Shown piece by piece: positions 8,594 through 17,325 of a DNA stretch of 64,000 nt (its first letter is position 1; each line of letters opens with the position of its first letter). A model generated the notes under the pieces. The model made no database searches. It saw nothing but the letters and a program-made list of their open reading frames with translations, and was not told where the DNA came from. The position numbers were made by a program, and so were the translations under genes. Origin of the DNA: Acidobacteriota bacterium. GTDB lineage: Bacteria > Acidobacteriota > Thermoanaerobaculia > Multivoradales > SZUA-115. The stretch is from positions 1 to 64,000 of the forward strand of contig JAJRVQ010000163.1 of assembly GCA_024277255.1 (NCBI GenBank), given 5' to 3'.

Positions 8594-8869
8594 ATGGCAC
8601 TGCGCAAGATGACCTTCGCCATCGACGACGGCACGGCCACGCGGCTTGCTCAGGCAGCGGAGCGTCTGCACATTCCCAAGAGTCAGGTCGTCCGTCGAGC
8701 CATCCTCGATTTTGGCGACCGGATTGGCAAAGTCAGTGAGCAGGAGCGCAGAGAACGGCTGCGCCTCTTTGACCAGAAGATCGAACTCGTCGCGCGCCGA
8801 GAGGCCAGCGAGGTCGAAGCCGAGTTGGAGCAAGTTCGGCGGGCGCGCGCACACGGCGATCCCGGCTGA
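8594..8869 (+). CDS. Orphan ribbon-helix-helix protein (CopG-like)
   Basis: A 91-aa protein. It begins MALRKMTFAIDDGTATRLAQ and continues AAERLHIPKSQVVRRAILDF, a typical beta-strand/helix/helix ribbon-helix-helix repressor. The C-terminal half is a charged helix rich in Glu and Arg. The ATG was chosen because the DNA-binding domain begins there. Such proteins usually pair with a PIN or RelE toxin, but no toxin frame follows before the convergent gene, so it is an orphan antitoxin or a plain repressor. It is divergent from the Phd/PIN pair. Confidence 0.7.
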   Translation: MALRKMTFAIDDGTATRLAQAAERLHIPKSQVVRRAILDFGDRIGKVSEQERRERLRLFDQKIELVARREASEVEAELEQVRRARAHGDPG

Positions 8870-8961
8870 AGTGTCGGTCCTCTCGCCCACCGACCGGCGG
8901 AGCAAGAGCCGGGCAGACGAACCGCTTCGCCCGCCCGAACCGGCCGTAACTATCCCGCTCC

Positions 8962-11007
8962 CTAGAAGGCCGCCGTGTCGGCGAAGCTGGTCAGGGTGAA
9001 GGGTGGATTGAAATAGGTGCGCTCGGCGCCGGTTTCGGTGTCGGTCACGGTGAGGGTGTATTCGAGGTCGGAGAGGGCACCGAAGAGGACCCAGAAGTTC
9101 CCGTTGACCGGCCGGCCGTCGAGCACTTTGACTACCAACTCCACGTTGTCGCGGTTGAAGAACCAGAAGTAGCCGGTGTCGTCGGTCAGGCCGAACGCCT
9201 GGCCTCGACCGGTCTTGCCGGAACGTGGATCGCGCCAGTCGATTTCGAGGCGGAAGCGGCTACCGTTGAGGCAGAGGCTCTCGCCCCCGGTGGCGCAGCC
9301 GCCGCTGGTCTTGCCGGCCGGGAGTGAGACCAGACCGTTGAGCGGCAAGCTCGCTCCCAGTCCGCCCGTGGCCACGGAGGAGGTGGGCAGCGTGGTCACC
9401 GGGAAGGCGTTGGTGTCGGCGATGCTGCGCAGCCTGCCTTGCGGATTGTGGAAGCTCTTCTCCACGCCGGTCACGGTGTCGGTCACCGTGAGGGTGAACT
9501 CGACATTGGTCAACGAGCCGTAGAAGACCCAGTAGGCGCCGTTGACAGCCCGGCCGTCCAGGACCTTGATCGTCAACTCGACGTTGTCGCGGTTGAAGAA
9601 CCAGAAGTAACCGGTGTCGCGGCTCAGCGCGATGGCCCGACCGCGGCCGGAATCGCCGCGGGGGTCACGCCAGTCGACTTCGAGGCGGAAGCGATCCCGG
9701 TTGAGGTATAGCTGATCGGAAGAGAGTTCGAAGAGACGGCCGGCGATGGCGCTTCCGTCGCCGTCGATGGAGTCCGAACCGGCAGCAGAGACGGGGACGA
9801 CCGGTGGGATGGGGCTACTCTCCCATACCCCGAGGTACCGATCCGGCCCCAGCGCGGCCACCCGCGGGGCGGTGTGGGAGGCTGAATCGAAGCTGTTGGC
9901 GGCGACCTGCGGGCTCAGCGGTTCGCCGGCAAGGCTGAAGGCGCGCAGCACCGGTTGGCGCGAGGCAGGAATATGGCTGACGCTCTGGCGCTCCCAGGCG
10001 ACGAGCAGTCGTCCGGAGCCACCGGCGACCGAGGGGAAACGGTGTTCAATGTCGTCCTCGTGCCGGCTCACCAGGAAGGGGGCGCCGCGGGGCAGCCCTC
10101 GGCCGTCGAAGATCCGGCCGTAGATCTGAACGCCGGAGACGGCGTCCGGGGAGTCCTCCCAGACGACGGCGAAGCTCGCCGAACCGACCGCGGTCACCGC
10201 TGGGCTCGACTGCCGGCCCACCTGCGAGCCGTCGATCGGCAGCTCGGCACTCAGCGCCACGCCGTCGAAACCGAGGATGCGCCCCACCACCCCGTCGCCG
10301 AAACCGTTCAGCTCCTCGCTGGTCCAGGCCACCACGTAGCGATTGTCGAGCAGGGCGGTGATCGAGGGTGCGTACTGCAAACCAAAGTCGCGGCTGATCC
10401 TCTCGGCCGGCCCCCAGGGCTCACCGTCCAGCTTGAAACCGCGGGCGTAGACGCGCGGCGGTCCTTCTTCGCGCACCCAGGCCACGACGACGCTGCCCGC
10501 CGGCGCCATCGCCACCGTCGGGGCTCGCAGCCCACCGAACGAAACGTCGATTGCAACGCGGCTGAACAAGACGTTGCCGCCCGGGCCGAATCGGCTGACC
10601 AAGAGGCGGCTCTCGGTGGTGAGCGGCCGGCGCTCGACCCAGGCGACGACGAAGCTGCCATCGGCGGCCATCGCCACCTCCGGCCCGGCCTCCAGCAGGC
10701 CGTCCAGCCAGACGGCGGCGAACTCGGGACCGACCGGCTGGCCATTACGGCCGAAACGCTGGGCAAAAATACCGTCACGCTCGTTAACGGTGAATGGGAA
10801 CGGCCGGCGGCCGGTCCACGCGGCGACCGTCTCACCCTCCGTGTTGCTGGAGACCGACGGCCGGTACTGATCTCCCGGGGTGTAGCTGTTGACGGCGAAG
10901 TCGCTCCCCAGAGCGGCGACCTGCGCCGATACCGAAAGCGAGAAGGTAGCGAGAAGGACGGCAAGTATGGCCAAAGAAGTCAAAGCGAAGCGAAAGCGAG
11001 AGTACAT
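8962..11007 (-). CDS. Secreted protein with duplicated C-terminal domain
   Basis: A 681-aa protein. The start follows GGAGGA and begins a signal peptide (MYSRFRFALTSLAILAVLLA, cleaved near VSA-QV). Residues 30-400 are repeats of a beta-propeller kind with recurring motifs such as PSV(S/A), GGFVVAW-like and GDGVVGRILG-like segments. The C-terminus has two copies of a roughly 100-residue domain sharing RFRLE(V/I)DWRDPR, DTGYFWFFNRDNVEL, KVLDGR and TLTVTDT. Two Cys occur in the linker and the start of copy two. No enzyme signature was found; a surface or released binding protein is the likeliest role. Confidence 0.75.
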   Translation of the reverse strand: MYSRFRFALTSLAILAVLLATFSLSVSAQVAALGSDFAVNSYTPGDQYRPSVSSNTEGETVAAWTGRRPFPFTVNERDGIFAQRFGRNGQPVGPEFAAVWLDGLLEAGPEVAMAADGSFVVAWVERRPLTTESRLLVSRFGPGGNVLFSRVAIDVSFGGLRAPTVAMAPAGSVVVAWVREEGPPRVYARGFKLDGEPWGPAERISRDFGLQYAPSITALLDNRYVVAWTSEELNGFGDGVVGRILGFDGVALSAELPIDGSQVGRQSSPAVTAVGSASFAVVWEDSPDAVSGVQIYGRIFDGRGLPRGAPFLVSRHEDDIEHRFPSVAGGSGRLLVAWERQSVSHIPASRQPVLRAFSLAGEPLSPQVAANSFDSASHTAPRVAALGPDRYLGVWESSPIPPVVPVSAAGSDSIDGDGSAIAGRLFELSSDQLYLNRDRFRLEVDWRDPRGDSGRGRAIALSRDTGYFWFFNRDNVELTIKVLDGRAVNGAYWVFYGSLTNVEFTLTVTDTVTGVEKSFHNPQGRLRSIADTNAFPVTTLPTSSVATGGLGASLPLNGLVSLPAGKTSGGCATGGESLCLNGSRFRLEIDWRDPRSGKTGRGQAFGLTDDTGYFWFFNRDNVELVVKVLDGRPVNGNFWVLFGALSDLEYTLTVTDTETGAERTYFNPPFTLTSFADTAAF
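8965..9709 (-). repeat. Two copies of a WRDPR/GYFWFF domain inside the secreted protein
   Basis: Copy one (about 9403-9709) and copy two (about 8965-9273) are clearly homologous at protein and DNA level, separated by a Ser/Gly/Leu-rich linker. Shared landmarks in order: LN-RFRLE, DWRDPR, GRG-A, DTGYFWFFNRDNVEL, KVLDGR-VNG, TLTVTDT-TG, FNP or HNP, ADT-AF. Confidence 0.8.
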
Positions 11008-11050
11008 AACGGTTCCTCCAAGAAGGTGAGTGTCCGTCGAACATGCTGTT

Positions 11051-11068
11051 GTAACATATGTTACTATA
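11051..11068 (-). promoter_or_regulatory. Promoter -10 with overlapping palindrome
   Basis: Upstream of the secreted protein the minus strand carries a -10 TATAGT (11068-11063) running straight into the 14-bp perfect palindrome GTAACATATGTTAC (11064-11051), which would cover the transcription start. The -35 is weak. A repressor site is inferred. Confidence 0.5.
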
Positions 11069-11144
11069 GCATACACACCTCGCACGCAAAACGTCTAAGC
11101 CGAGCTGGCCCAAATCCGGCTCGCGCGCCGACGCGGCGGCCTGT

Positions 11145-11927
11145 CTACCCCTTGCGCGCCGCCAAGCTCGCCACCAGTGCCTTCATCGCCGCCTGCGTCT
11201 CGTCGCTGAACCACATCGCGGTGGAGGCTTCGATCTCCTTCTCGTCGGCGTTGAACTGGTCGAAGAGAGCCTGCCGGGATAGGTTGCGGGTGAAGTTCAT
11301 CGCCTTGGGCGGTAATTGCAGCATCCCCTGGCACCAGCAGACAGCTCGCTCGATGACCTCTTCGACCGGGGCCAACTCGTCCACCAAGCCGACAGCGTAG
11401 GCCTCGGCGCTAGAAAGCATCAACCCCTCGGTGACCAGCCGGCTGGCCTGGCGTTGACCGATGATCCAGGCAAGGCCGCGGAAGATCACCGGCGGCAGAC
11501 CGAGGCCGACGCGCACTTCGTTCAAACCGATCCGGAACGGTCGCTCCTCGCTGCCCTCGGCCATGATCCGCCGGTCGCACCACATGGCGATCACCGCTCC
11601 CCCGGCCGGGCTGTGGCCGGTCAGCGCCGCCGCTACAGGAATCGGCGAGGAGGCCAGGGCGCGCATCAAGCGATAAAAATCGCTCCACATCGCGTGGATG
11701 GCCGCGTGGTCGAGGGTCAGCAGGTGGGGCACATCGAGGCCGGCCGAAAACATCCCCGGCGCACCGGAGAGCACCAGCGCTTTGGCGCCCTCGTCAGAAG
11801 CCGCGGTAACGGCGGCGAGCAGGGCGCTGACCAACTCCGGGCTCAACGCGTTGGCCGGCGGCCGAGCGAGACGCAGTTCGCGGATGGTGCCCTGCGGCTG
11901 GTCGGTGTGGTCGTGTACATCCAGCAT
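11145..11927 (-). CDS. Enoyl-CoA hydratase/isomerase family protein (ECI-like)
   Basis: A 260-aa crotonase-fold protein. The ATG at 11927 is preferred over an upstream TTG because GGAGG lies 8 bp before it. Oxyanion-hole segments are visible at ALVLSGAPGMFSAGLD and at GHSPAGGAVIAMWCD. The acidic residue in LNEVRVGLGLPP matches the catalytic Glu region of delta3,delta2-enoyl-CoA isomerases, which shift double bonds during unsaturated fatty acid oxidation. The EAYAVGLVDELAP segment is also typical. It stands alone, so the exact acyl-CoA substrate is unknown. Confidence 0.8.
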   Translation of the reverse strand: MLDVHDHTDQPQGTIRELRLARPPANALSPELVSALLAAVTAASDEGAKALVLSGAPGMFSAGLDVPHLLTLDHAAIHAMWSDFYRLMRALASSPIPVAAALTGHSPAGGAVIAMWCDRRIMAEGSEERPFRIGLNEVRVGLGLPPVIFRGLAWIIGQRQASRLVTEGLMLSSAEAYAVGLVDELAPVEEVIERAVCWCQGMLQLPPKAMNFTRNLSRQALFDQFNADEKEIEASTAMWFSDETQAAMKALVASLAARKG

Positions 11928-12035
11928 GTGGTGAGCCTCCAAAGTGGAATCGGGTCAGAGTGGGCGATGGTCGCAATCGGGGTGGCCCTCGCGTATTGAG
12001 CTACGGCAGCCATCGAAACAGAGGATGGCTAACGA

Positions 12036-13151
12036 CTAGGGGACCGTCGCCGACCAGGCGGCGGTCGCTCCGCTCTCGAAGCCGTCACTGAAGATCTCCT
12101 GCGCCGCCTTGGGCTGCGGAAAAGTGAATCCGCCCGCCGCCGTCACTTCGATAATGTTGTCGAGTTCCCGGTCGCGGGCCGCGGAGTAGGGCACGTAACC
12201 TTCGGCGAGGGTCAAGCTCTGGTAGTCGTTGTGGCGGGCCACGTTGGCCGAACCCAGCGGCGCGGTCTCGTCCCACAGGTAGTCGACGGAAACCACCAGC
12301 CGGCTATCGCCGCCGGCGCTGAGGTAATGGGCCAACATCGCCACCCGGAAGGCGGTGTCGGCGGGCGGCTGCGGGGTCAGTTCATTGTAGAAAACATCTT
12401 CGACCCCGATGCCGTCGATCGTCGCCAGGTAGCTGAGCCCTTCGGCGTCGAGAATCTCGCTGTCGTCGACGACGATGTCGGAACCGTTCTGCGGGAAGAC
12501 CAGGAAGTTGCTCACCCCGCGGCTGACGCGAGCGTAGGTGGCGATCTCACCCACCAGGTCGATCATGTCGGTGCGTGCGCCGGCGCGGGTGCGCTCGCCA
12601 TCGTCGGCCCAGAAGGTGAAGGCGTCGATGATGTCGAGATAGACGCCGTCGAACCCCTGATCGATGATGCGGTCGAGGAAGGATTTGTTGGCGCCGGAGG
12701 CGGTACCGAAGAGAATCGCCTTCCAGGCCGGATCCCAGTAGCGCACCTTGAAGTTGCCGGCGAAATCGGGGTTCTCGGGCCCCAGCCAGGCAGGCTGCGT
12801 CATGTTCCACGCCGAGTCCCAGTAGTAGCGGTAGCTCTCCGCCTCGCCGATCGAGAAGTAGGCTAGTACCACCTTGCCGCCGCTGTGCAAGGTAGCCACA
12901 TCGGCCGGCGTCAACTCACCGCCCCCCGTGCCGTCCAACGAGTAGTCCACCACCAGGCCGTCGAAGGAGGTCGCCGCCAAGTCGGCCACCGAGGCTCCGG
13001 GAGCGTACTGCAAGACGTAAAGCCAGTCGTTGACCTGGGCCAAGCGAGGATCGAGAGCAGCGAGGGGCAGAGCCAACGCCGCCAAAAAGATGCAAAGAAA
13101 AGCAGGCCGCGAGAGCCGACCCATTGATTTCACAATGGCGTGGGTATTCAA
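12036..13151 (-). CDS. Secreted GH114-like glycosidase with C-terminal DGFESG tag
   Basis: A 371-aa protein. The TTG start at 13151 is preferred because GGAGG lies 7 bp upstream; an ATG at 13124 is the alternative. A signal peptide (FLCIFLAALALPLAAL) precedes a TIM-barrel region resembling the TM1410/GH114 family: WLYVLQYA, FDGLVVDYSLDG, KVVLAYFSIGEAESYR, FDGVYLDIIDAF. Family members cleave alpha-1,4-galactosaminoglycans; here that is inferred. The protein ends IFSDGFESGATAAWSATVP, a short tag seen at the ends of many exported proteins in related bacteria, of unknown role. Confidence 0.75.
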   Translation of the reverse strand: MNTHAIVKSMGRLSRPAFLCIFLAALALPLAALDPRLAQVNDWLYVLQYAPGASVADLAATSFDGLVVDYSLDGTGGGELTPADVATLHSGGKVVLAYFSIGEAESYRYYWDSAWNMTQPAWLGPENPDFAGNFKVRYWDPAWKAILFGTASGANKSFLDRIIDQGFDGVYLDIIDAFTFWADDGERTRAGARTDMIDLVGEIATYARVSRGVSNFLVFPQNGSDIVVDDSEILDAEGLSYLATIDGIGVEDVFYNELTPQPPADTAFRVAMLAHYLSAGGDSRLVVSVDYLWDETAPLGSANVARHNDYQSLTLAEGYVPYSAARDRELDNIIEVTAAGGFTFPQPKAAQEIFSDGFESGATAAWSATVP

Positions 13152-13323
13152 GGCAGAACCTCCAGGCAATGACGTTCCAGATCGACCAGAACGCCGCGGG
13201 GCGATTAAATCACACGGCCAAGCCACGCTGCGACGCGGCCACCTTGGTCGCGGGGGCGCGGCTGTGGAGCTTCGACTGCCGGCTCAGCGCCGCCGCCACC
13301 AGGCTGCGCATCTCGCCGCAAGC

Positions 13324-13341
13324 GAGTGGTCCCCGCCACTC
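13324..13341 (-). terminator. Weak hairpin after the histidine kinase gene
   Basis: GAGTGG (13324-13329) and CCACTC (13336-13341) pair around a 6-base loop, about 25 bp after the kinase stop. No T-run follows. Confidence 0.3.
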
Positions 13342-13366
13342 CCATTGTGGCGAACAGTCATATTGC

Positions 13367-14977
13367 TTAGTTCGACACCGGCAGCCGCACTCCGACTTCC
13401 GCCCCGCCACCCGGGCGGTTGCCGGCCTCCACACTGCCGCCGTACCCCTCGGCGATCGCCTTGACGATGGCCAGACCCAGACCGGTGTGATCACTCCCCT
13501 TCTGCTCCGGCCGGTAGGAGAAGAAGCGCTGAAAGATGCGGTCGAGGTGCTCGGGAGGAAAACCGGGGCCACGGTCGGCGACCCGCACCAGCGCCTCGTC
13601 CCCTTGGCGCTCCAGCGTCACCTCTACCACCGAGCCGGCAGGCGCGAAGCTGAAAGCGTTGTCGAGTAGGTTCTCGAAGATCTGGCTCAACCGGTCGGCG
13701 TTGGCCTGGACTTCGACCGGCTCCGCCGGCAGTTCGCTCTCGATCGTCACACCGCCCGGCAGCCGCAAGCGGCGCCCTTCGAGCCAGCGCTCGAGCAACG
13801 CCGACAGATTCACCGGTTCGACCTCTTCTTCGTCCAGCCGGGCGTCGATCAAACTCACTTCCCGCACCGCCGAGAGCAAGCGCTCCAAACGGGCCACATC
13901 GCGCTCGACCAGGGCCAAGAACCGACGCCGCTGCGCCGGCTCTTCGACCTCGGTCAGCATCTCCGTGGCGGTGCGGATCGAGGCCAACGGATTCTTGAAC
14001 TCGTGGGAGACGTCGGCGGCGAAGGACTCCATGAAGCCGATCCGCTCCTCCAACCGTTGCGACATCCCCTGGAGTGAGCGCGCCAGATCGCCGATCTCAT
14101 CCTGCCGCTTCCAGCCGCCGAAGCGGCCGGTCAGCCGTCCGCGTCGATCCAGCAAGGCCGCCGCTTCGTTGCCCAGCAGGGTCAGCGGGCGAGCGATGGT
14201 ACCGGCGAGCAGAAGGCTCAAGATCACCGCCGCGACGACCGAACCGACGAAGACCTTGAAGACCGCCAAGCGCACCTCGTAGAGGCCGTTGAGCAGGCGG
14301 AATGTGGACTGCGACACGAGGACGGCTCCGACCGGTTCCCCCGCGTCATCCAGGATCGGGATGGCGCTAAACAGGGTGATCGAGCGCTGTCCGGCGGTGA
14401 CCCGGGTCGTCGCTCCGTAGCGGCCCGCCAGCGCCGCCGCGATCTCAGGACCGTCGAAAATCTTCTCGGCCGAATAGAACTCCCGCTCCTCGGCGCCCGG
14501 GCCGGGCCCACCGGTGAGGCGATCATAGAAACGAAACAGCGAGGCACCGAGCCGATAGAGCCAGTTGGAACGCGGGTCCTGGGCCGCTGCCTCCTGACCG
14601 ACCGGGGCCACCTCGCCGCCCTCCGCCTGGGGGCCGTGGCGGCTCGAATCGGCCAGCAGTCTCCCCGCACTGTCGATCACCCGCAGGCGCGAGGTGATGC
14701 GTTGGTTGAGACCCACCAAGATCGTCTCGGCTTGCGCGGGGTCGAGTGTACCGGTGGCGCCCAGGGCCGCCGCCAGAATGCGCCCCTGCTGTACCATCGA
14801 CTGCTCTTGAGCCTCGAGCATCTGGCTCTCGAAGGTGTCCAGGTAGAGAACACCGGCAGCCGGGAGAAAGAGGAGCAAGACGTTGAAAGCGAGGAGCCGG
14901 ATCCAGATTCTCGACAGTCGCCGATGCCAGCCGGTGAGCCGGCGACGCCACGGCGGAGCTGAGGAAGAAGCGGTCAC
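13367..14977 (-). CDS. ChvG/ExoS-like sensor histidine kinase
   Basis: A 536-aa inner-membrane kinase starting with GTG, 3 bp after the response regulator stop. Order: a transmembrane helix at about 28-48 (LLAFNVLLLFLPAAGVLYLD), a periplasmic sensor of the ChvG kind to about 240 (LEAQEQSMVQQGRILAAALG), a second helix (VFVGSVVAAVILSLLLAG), HAMP, a phospho-acceptor box VSHEFKNPLAS, and an ATPase with N box FENLLDNAF, G1 DRGPGFP and G2 TGLGLAIV. ChvG-type kinases sense envelope or acid stress. It likely phosphorylates the adjacent OmpR-family regulator. Confidence 0.88.
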   Translation of the reverse strand: MTASSSAPPWRRRLTGWHRRLSRIWIRLLAFNVLLLFLPAAGVLYLDTFESQMLEAQEQSMVQQGRILAAALGATGTLDPAQAETILVGLNQRITSRLRVIDSAGRLLADSSRHGPQAEGGEVAPVGQEAAAQDPRSNWLYRLGASLFRFYDRLTGGPGPGAEEREFYSAEKIFDGPEIAAALAGRYGATTRVTAGQRSITLFSAIPILDDAGEPVGAVLVSQSTFRLLNGLYEVRLAVFKVFVGSVVAAVILSLLLAGTIARPLTLLGNEAAALLDRRGRLTGRFGGWKRQDEIGDLARSLQGMSQRLEERIGFMESFAADVSHEFKNPLASIRTATEMLTEVEEPAQRRRFLALVERDVARLERLLSAVREVSLIDARLDEEEVEPVNLSALLERWLEGRRLRLPGGVTIESELPAEPVEVQANADRLSQIFENLLDNAFSFAPAGSVVEVTLERQGDEALVRVADRGPGFPPEHLDRIFQRFFSYRPEQKGSDHTGLGLAIVKAIAEGYGGSVEAGNRPGGGAEVGVRLPVSN

Positions 14978-14980
14978 CAG

Positions 14981-15694
14981 TCAGTCCGGCTTGTAGCGAT
15001 AACCCAGTCCGTAGACCGTCTCGATGGCCTCGAACTCCGGCTCCACGGCTACAAACTTGCGCCGCAGCCGCTTGACGTGGCTGTCGATCGTCCGCTCGGT
15101 GAGGTAGGTGTCGTGTGGGTAGGCCTCTTCGAGCAACTGGGCCCGGGTCTTGACGTGGCCAGGGCGCCGCGCCAGGGCTTCCAGCAAGCGAAACTCGGTC
15201 ACCGTCAACGGTACCTCGCTTCCAGCCCATTTGACCTGATAGCGGTTGAGATCGAGAACCAGGCTCCCCACCTCGTGCAGCGCATCCTCCTGCGAGGATC
15301 GGGGTTCCCGGTTCAGGGCGAGGCGGCGAAACAGCACCTTGACCCGCGCCACCAGCTCGCGCATCGAAAAGGGCTTGCAGAGGTAGTCGTCGGCCCCCAG
15401 TTCCAGGCCGAGCACACGATCGAACTCCTCGTCGCGCGAGGTGAGAAAGATGATCGGCAGGGCGTCGGAAACGGAGCGCAAGCGGCGGCACAACTCCAAG
15501 CCGTCCATCCGCGGCATGGTGATGTCGAGCACCGCCAGATCGGGCAGCGCCGTTTCGCATGCCTCCCAGGCTTCCAGGCCATCGCCGTAGGTGTCGACCC
15601 GATAGCCCTCACGCCGCAGAGCGAAGCTGACCGTTTCGAGGATGTTCTCCTCGTCGTCGACGACAGCGACCCGGAAGGAGTTGACCTCCCTCAC
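14981..15694 (-). CDS. OmpR-family response regulator (ChvI-like)
   Basis: A 237-aa regulator. The GTG at 15694 gives the usual length; an ATG at 15784 would overlap glutamate dehydrogenase by 59 bp and add a non-conserved extension. The receiver domain shows VVDDEEN, the phospho-acceptor Asp in LAVLDITMPRMDG and the Lys in YLCKPFS. The winged-helix domain ends TIDSHVKRLRRKF and ETVYGLGYRYKPD. It is cotranscribed with the kinase. Confidence 0.88.
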   Translation of the reverse strand: MREVNSFRVAVVDDEENILETVSFALRREGYRVDTYGDGLEAWEACETALPDLAVLDITMPRMDGLELCRRLRSVSDALPIIFLTSRDEEFDRVLGLELGADDYLCKPFSMRELVARVKVLFRRLALNREPRSSQEDALHEVGSLVLDLNRYQVKWAGSEVPLTVTEFRLLEALARRPGHVKTRAQLLEEAYPHDTYLTERTIDSHVKRLRRKFVAVEPEFEAIETVYGLGYRYKPD

Positions 15695-15725
15695 CGGGCC
15701 GCTGCTCGTTGCTGGCGTGGACTCT

Positions 15726-17114
15726 CTACGGCCAGATCCCTCGTTCGAGAGCGACCGTCGCCACCCGCGTGATGGCGCGGACATAGGCCGCGGTGCGCAA
15801 GTCCGCCCGCTTCAGCTCCACCTTGGGCAAGCCCCGCTTGGCCCGTTGCTCGGTCAGAGCATCGAGTGATCCATTGATCTCCTGCTGCCGCTTCAGCACC
15901 GCGTCCGTGGCGCGGGTCATGTAGCGTTCCAGCTTGCCGTTGACCTCGACGAGATCCCACTGCTCGTTCTCGATGTTCTGCAGCCACTCGAAGTAGCTCA
16001 CCGTCACTCCGCCGGAGTTGGCCAGAATATCGGGCAGAACATGGATGCCGCGAGCAAAGAGGGCACGATCGGCGGTCGGAGTCGTCGGACCGTTGGCCGC
16101 CTCGATGATGAAGCGGGCCTGAATCGAGTCGACATTGCCGCCATGGATCTGATTCTCCAGCGCTGCCGGGATCAAGATGTCGCACTGCGTGGCCAGCAGC
16201 TCGGTGGCGCTGATCGGCGTCGTACCAGCCAGACCGCCGACCGATCCGGTCTCCTGCTTGTGCGCGACCGCCGCCGCCGGATCGATCCCGGAGGGATCCA
16301 TCACCGCGGCCCGCGAGTCACTGATGGCGATGATGCGAGCTCCGGCTTCGGCGAAGAGTTCAGCCGCGATCGACCCGGCGTTGCCGAATCCCTGGATCAC
16401 CACCGTGGCACCCTCGACCGAACTCATCCCATCGACCAGGCCACTGGCCAACGCGCGCTGTGCGGAGAACAGGCAACCGCGAGCCGTGGCTTCGCGACGG
16501 CCGAGCGAACCTCCGAGATCGACCGGCTTTCCGGTCACCACCGGCAGGTTGTTCTTGCCCGCGTGAACCATCTGGTAGGTATCGTAAATCCAGGCCATCG
16601 TCTCGCCATTGGTGTTGACGTCCGGCGCGGGCACGTCGATATACGGGCCGATGGCATCGCCAAGATCGACGACGAATCGCCGGGTGATCCGGCGCAGATC
16701 CTTCTTGGTCAAGGTCTTGGGTTCACAGACCACGCCGCCCTTGGCGCCGCCGAAGGGGACACCGACCACGGCGCATTTCCAGGTCATCCACGAGGCCAAT
16801 GCTCGCACTTCGTCGGCGGAGACATCCGGATGGAAGCGAATCCCGCCCTTGCCCGGACCGCGCACGCGGTTGTGCAGGCAGCGGTAGCCAACAAAGGTTC
16901 GGACATCACCGTCCTCCGTCTCGATCGGAAACTCGACGGTGATCAGACGATCGGGCCGCTTGAGATACTCGATCAGCCCCGCCTTGATTTCAGGGATGTA
17001 GAGGCATGCTTTATCGAACTGTTGCTGCGCGATGTGAAACGGGTTGAGATCCTCAGTGCCGGTGGCCGGCAAAGCGGGCGCAGGTGCGGTAGCGACGGAT
17101 GATGGGTTGTTCAC
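15726..17114 (-). CDS. gdhA: Glutamate dehydrogenase
   Basis: A 462-aa Glu/Leu/Phe/Val dehydrogenase. The GTG at 17114 follows GGGAGG by 5 bp. The substrate-binding segment GPGKGGIRFHPD and the catalytic Lys region FGGAKGGVV are intact. The dinucleotide fold VIQGFGNAGSIAAELFAEAG ends in an Asp (IAISDS), which favours NAD over NADP. It interconverts glutamate and 2-oxoglutarate plus ammonia. The length and the intact GGAKGG point to glutamate rather than leucine or phenylalanine as substrate. It lies 31 bp upstream of the response regulator and may be cotranscribed with it. Confidence 0.88.
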   Translation of the reverse strand: MNNPSSVATAPAPALPATGTEDLNPFHIAQQQFDKACLYIPEIKAGLIEYLKRPDRLITVEFPIETEDGDVRTFVGYRCLHNRVRGPGKGGIRFHPDVSADEVRALASWMTWKCAVVGVPFGGAKGGVVCEPKTLTKKDLRRITRRFVVDLGDAIGPYIDVPAPDVNTNGETMAWIYDTYQMVHAGKNNLPVVTGKPVDLGGSLGRREATARGCLFSAQRALASGLVDGMSSVEGATVVIQGFGNAGSIAAELFAEAGARIIAISDSRAAVMDPSGIDPAAAVAHKQETGSVGGLAGTTPISATELLATQCDILIPAALENQIHGGNVDSIQARFIIEAANGPTTPTADRALFARGIHVLPDILANSGGVTVSYFEWLQNIENEQWDLVEVNGKLERYMTRATDAVLKRQQEINGSLDALTEQRAKRGLPKVELKRADLRTAAYVRAITRVATVALERGIWP

Positions 17115-17325
17115 GGGAGCCTCCCAAAGTGGGTTGTAGGAGCTATCAGGTGGGCCCAAAATTAGACCCGAGCTGATCCTAAGTAATTCCGCTGCCGCGA
17201 ACAAGCACCTTCGCTCCCCTAGCGCACAAAACTACCTGCGGAGAAACAGCCCCCCGCGCCCACGAGCCTAGAAATACCCTATTGGGCTAGGGTCCAGCCC
17301 CCTACTTTGCAGCGGTACACGCCAC

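Noticed and set aside
9955-11400. Plus-strand open frame opposite the secreted repeat-domain gene
   Set aside because: It crosses the minus-strand promoter and start region and runs into the isomerase gene; the composition is typical of an antisense shadow.
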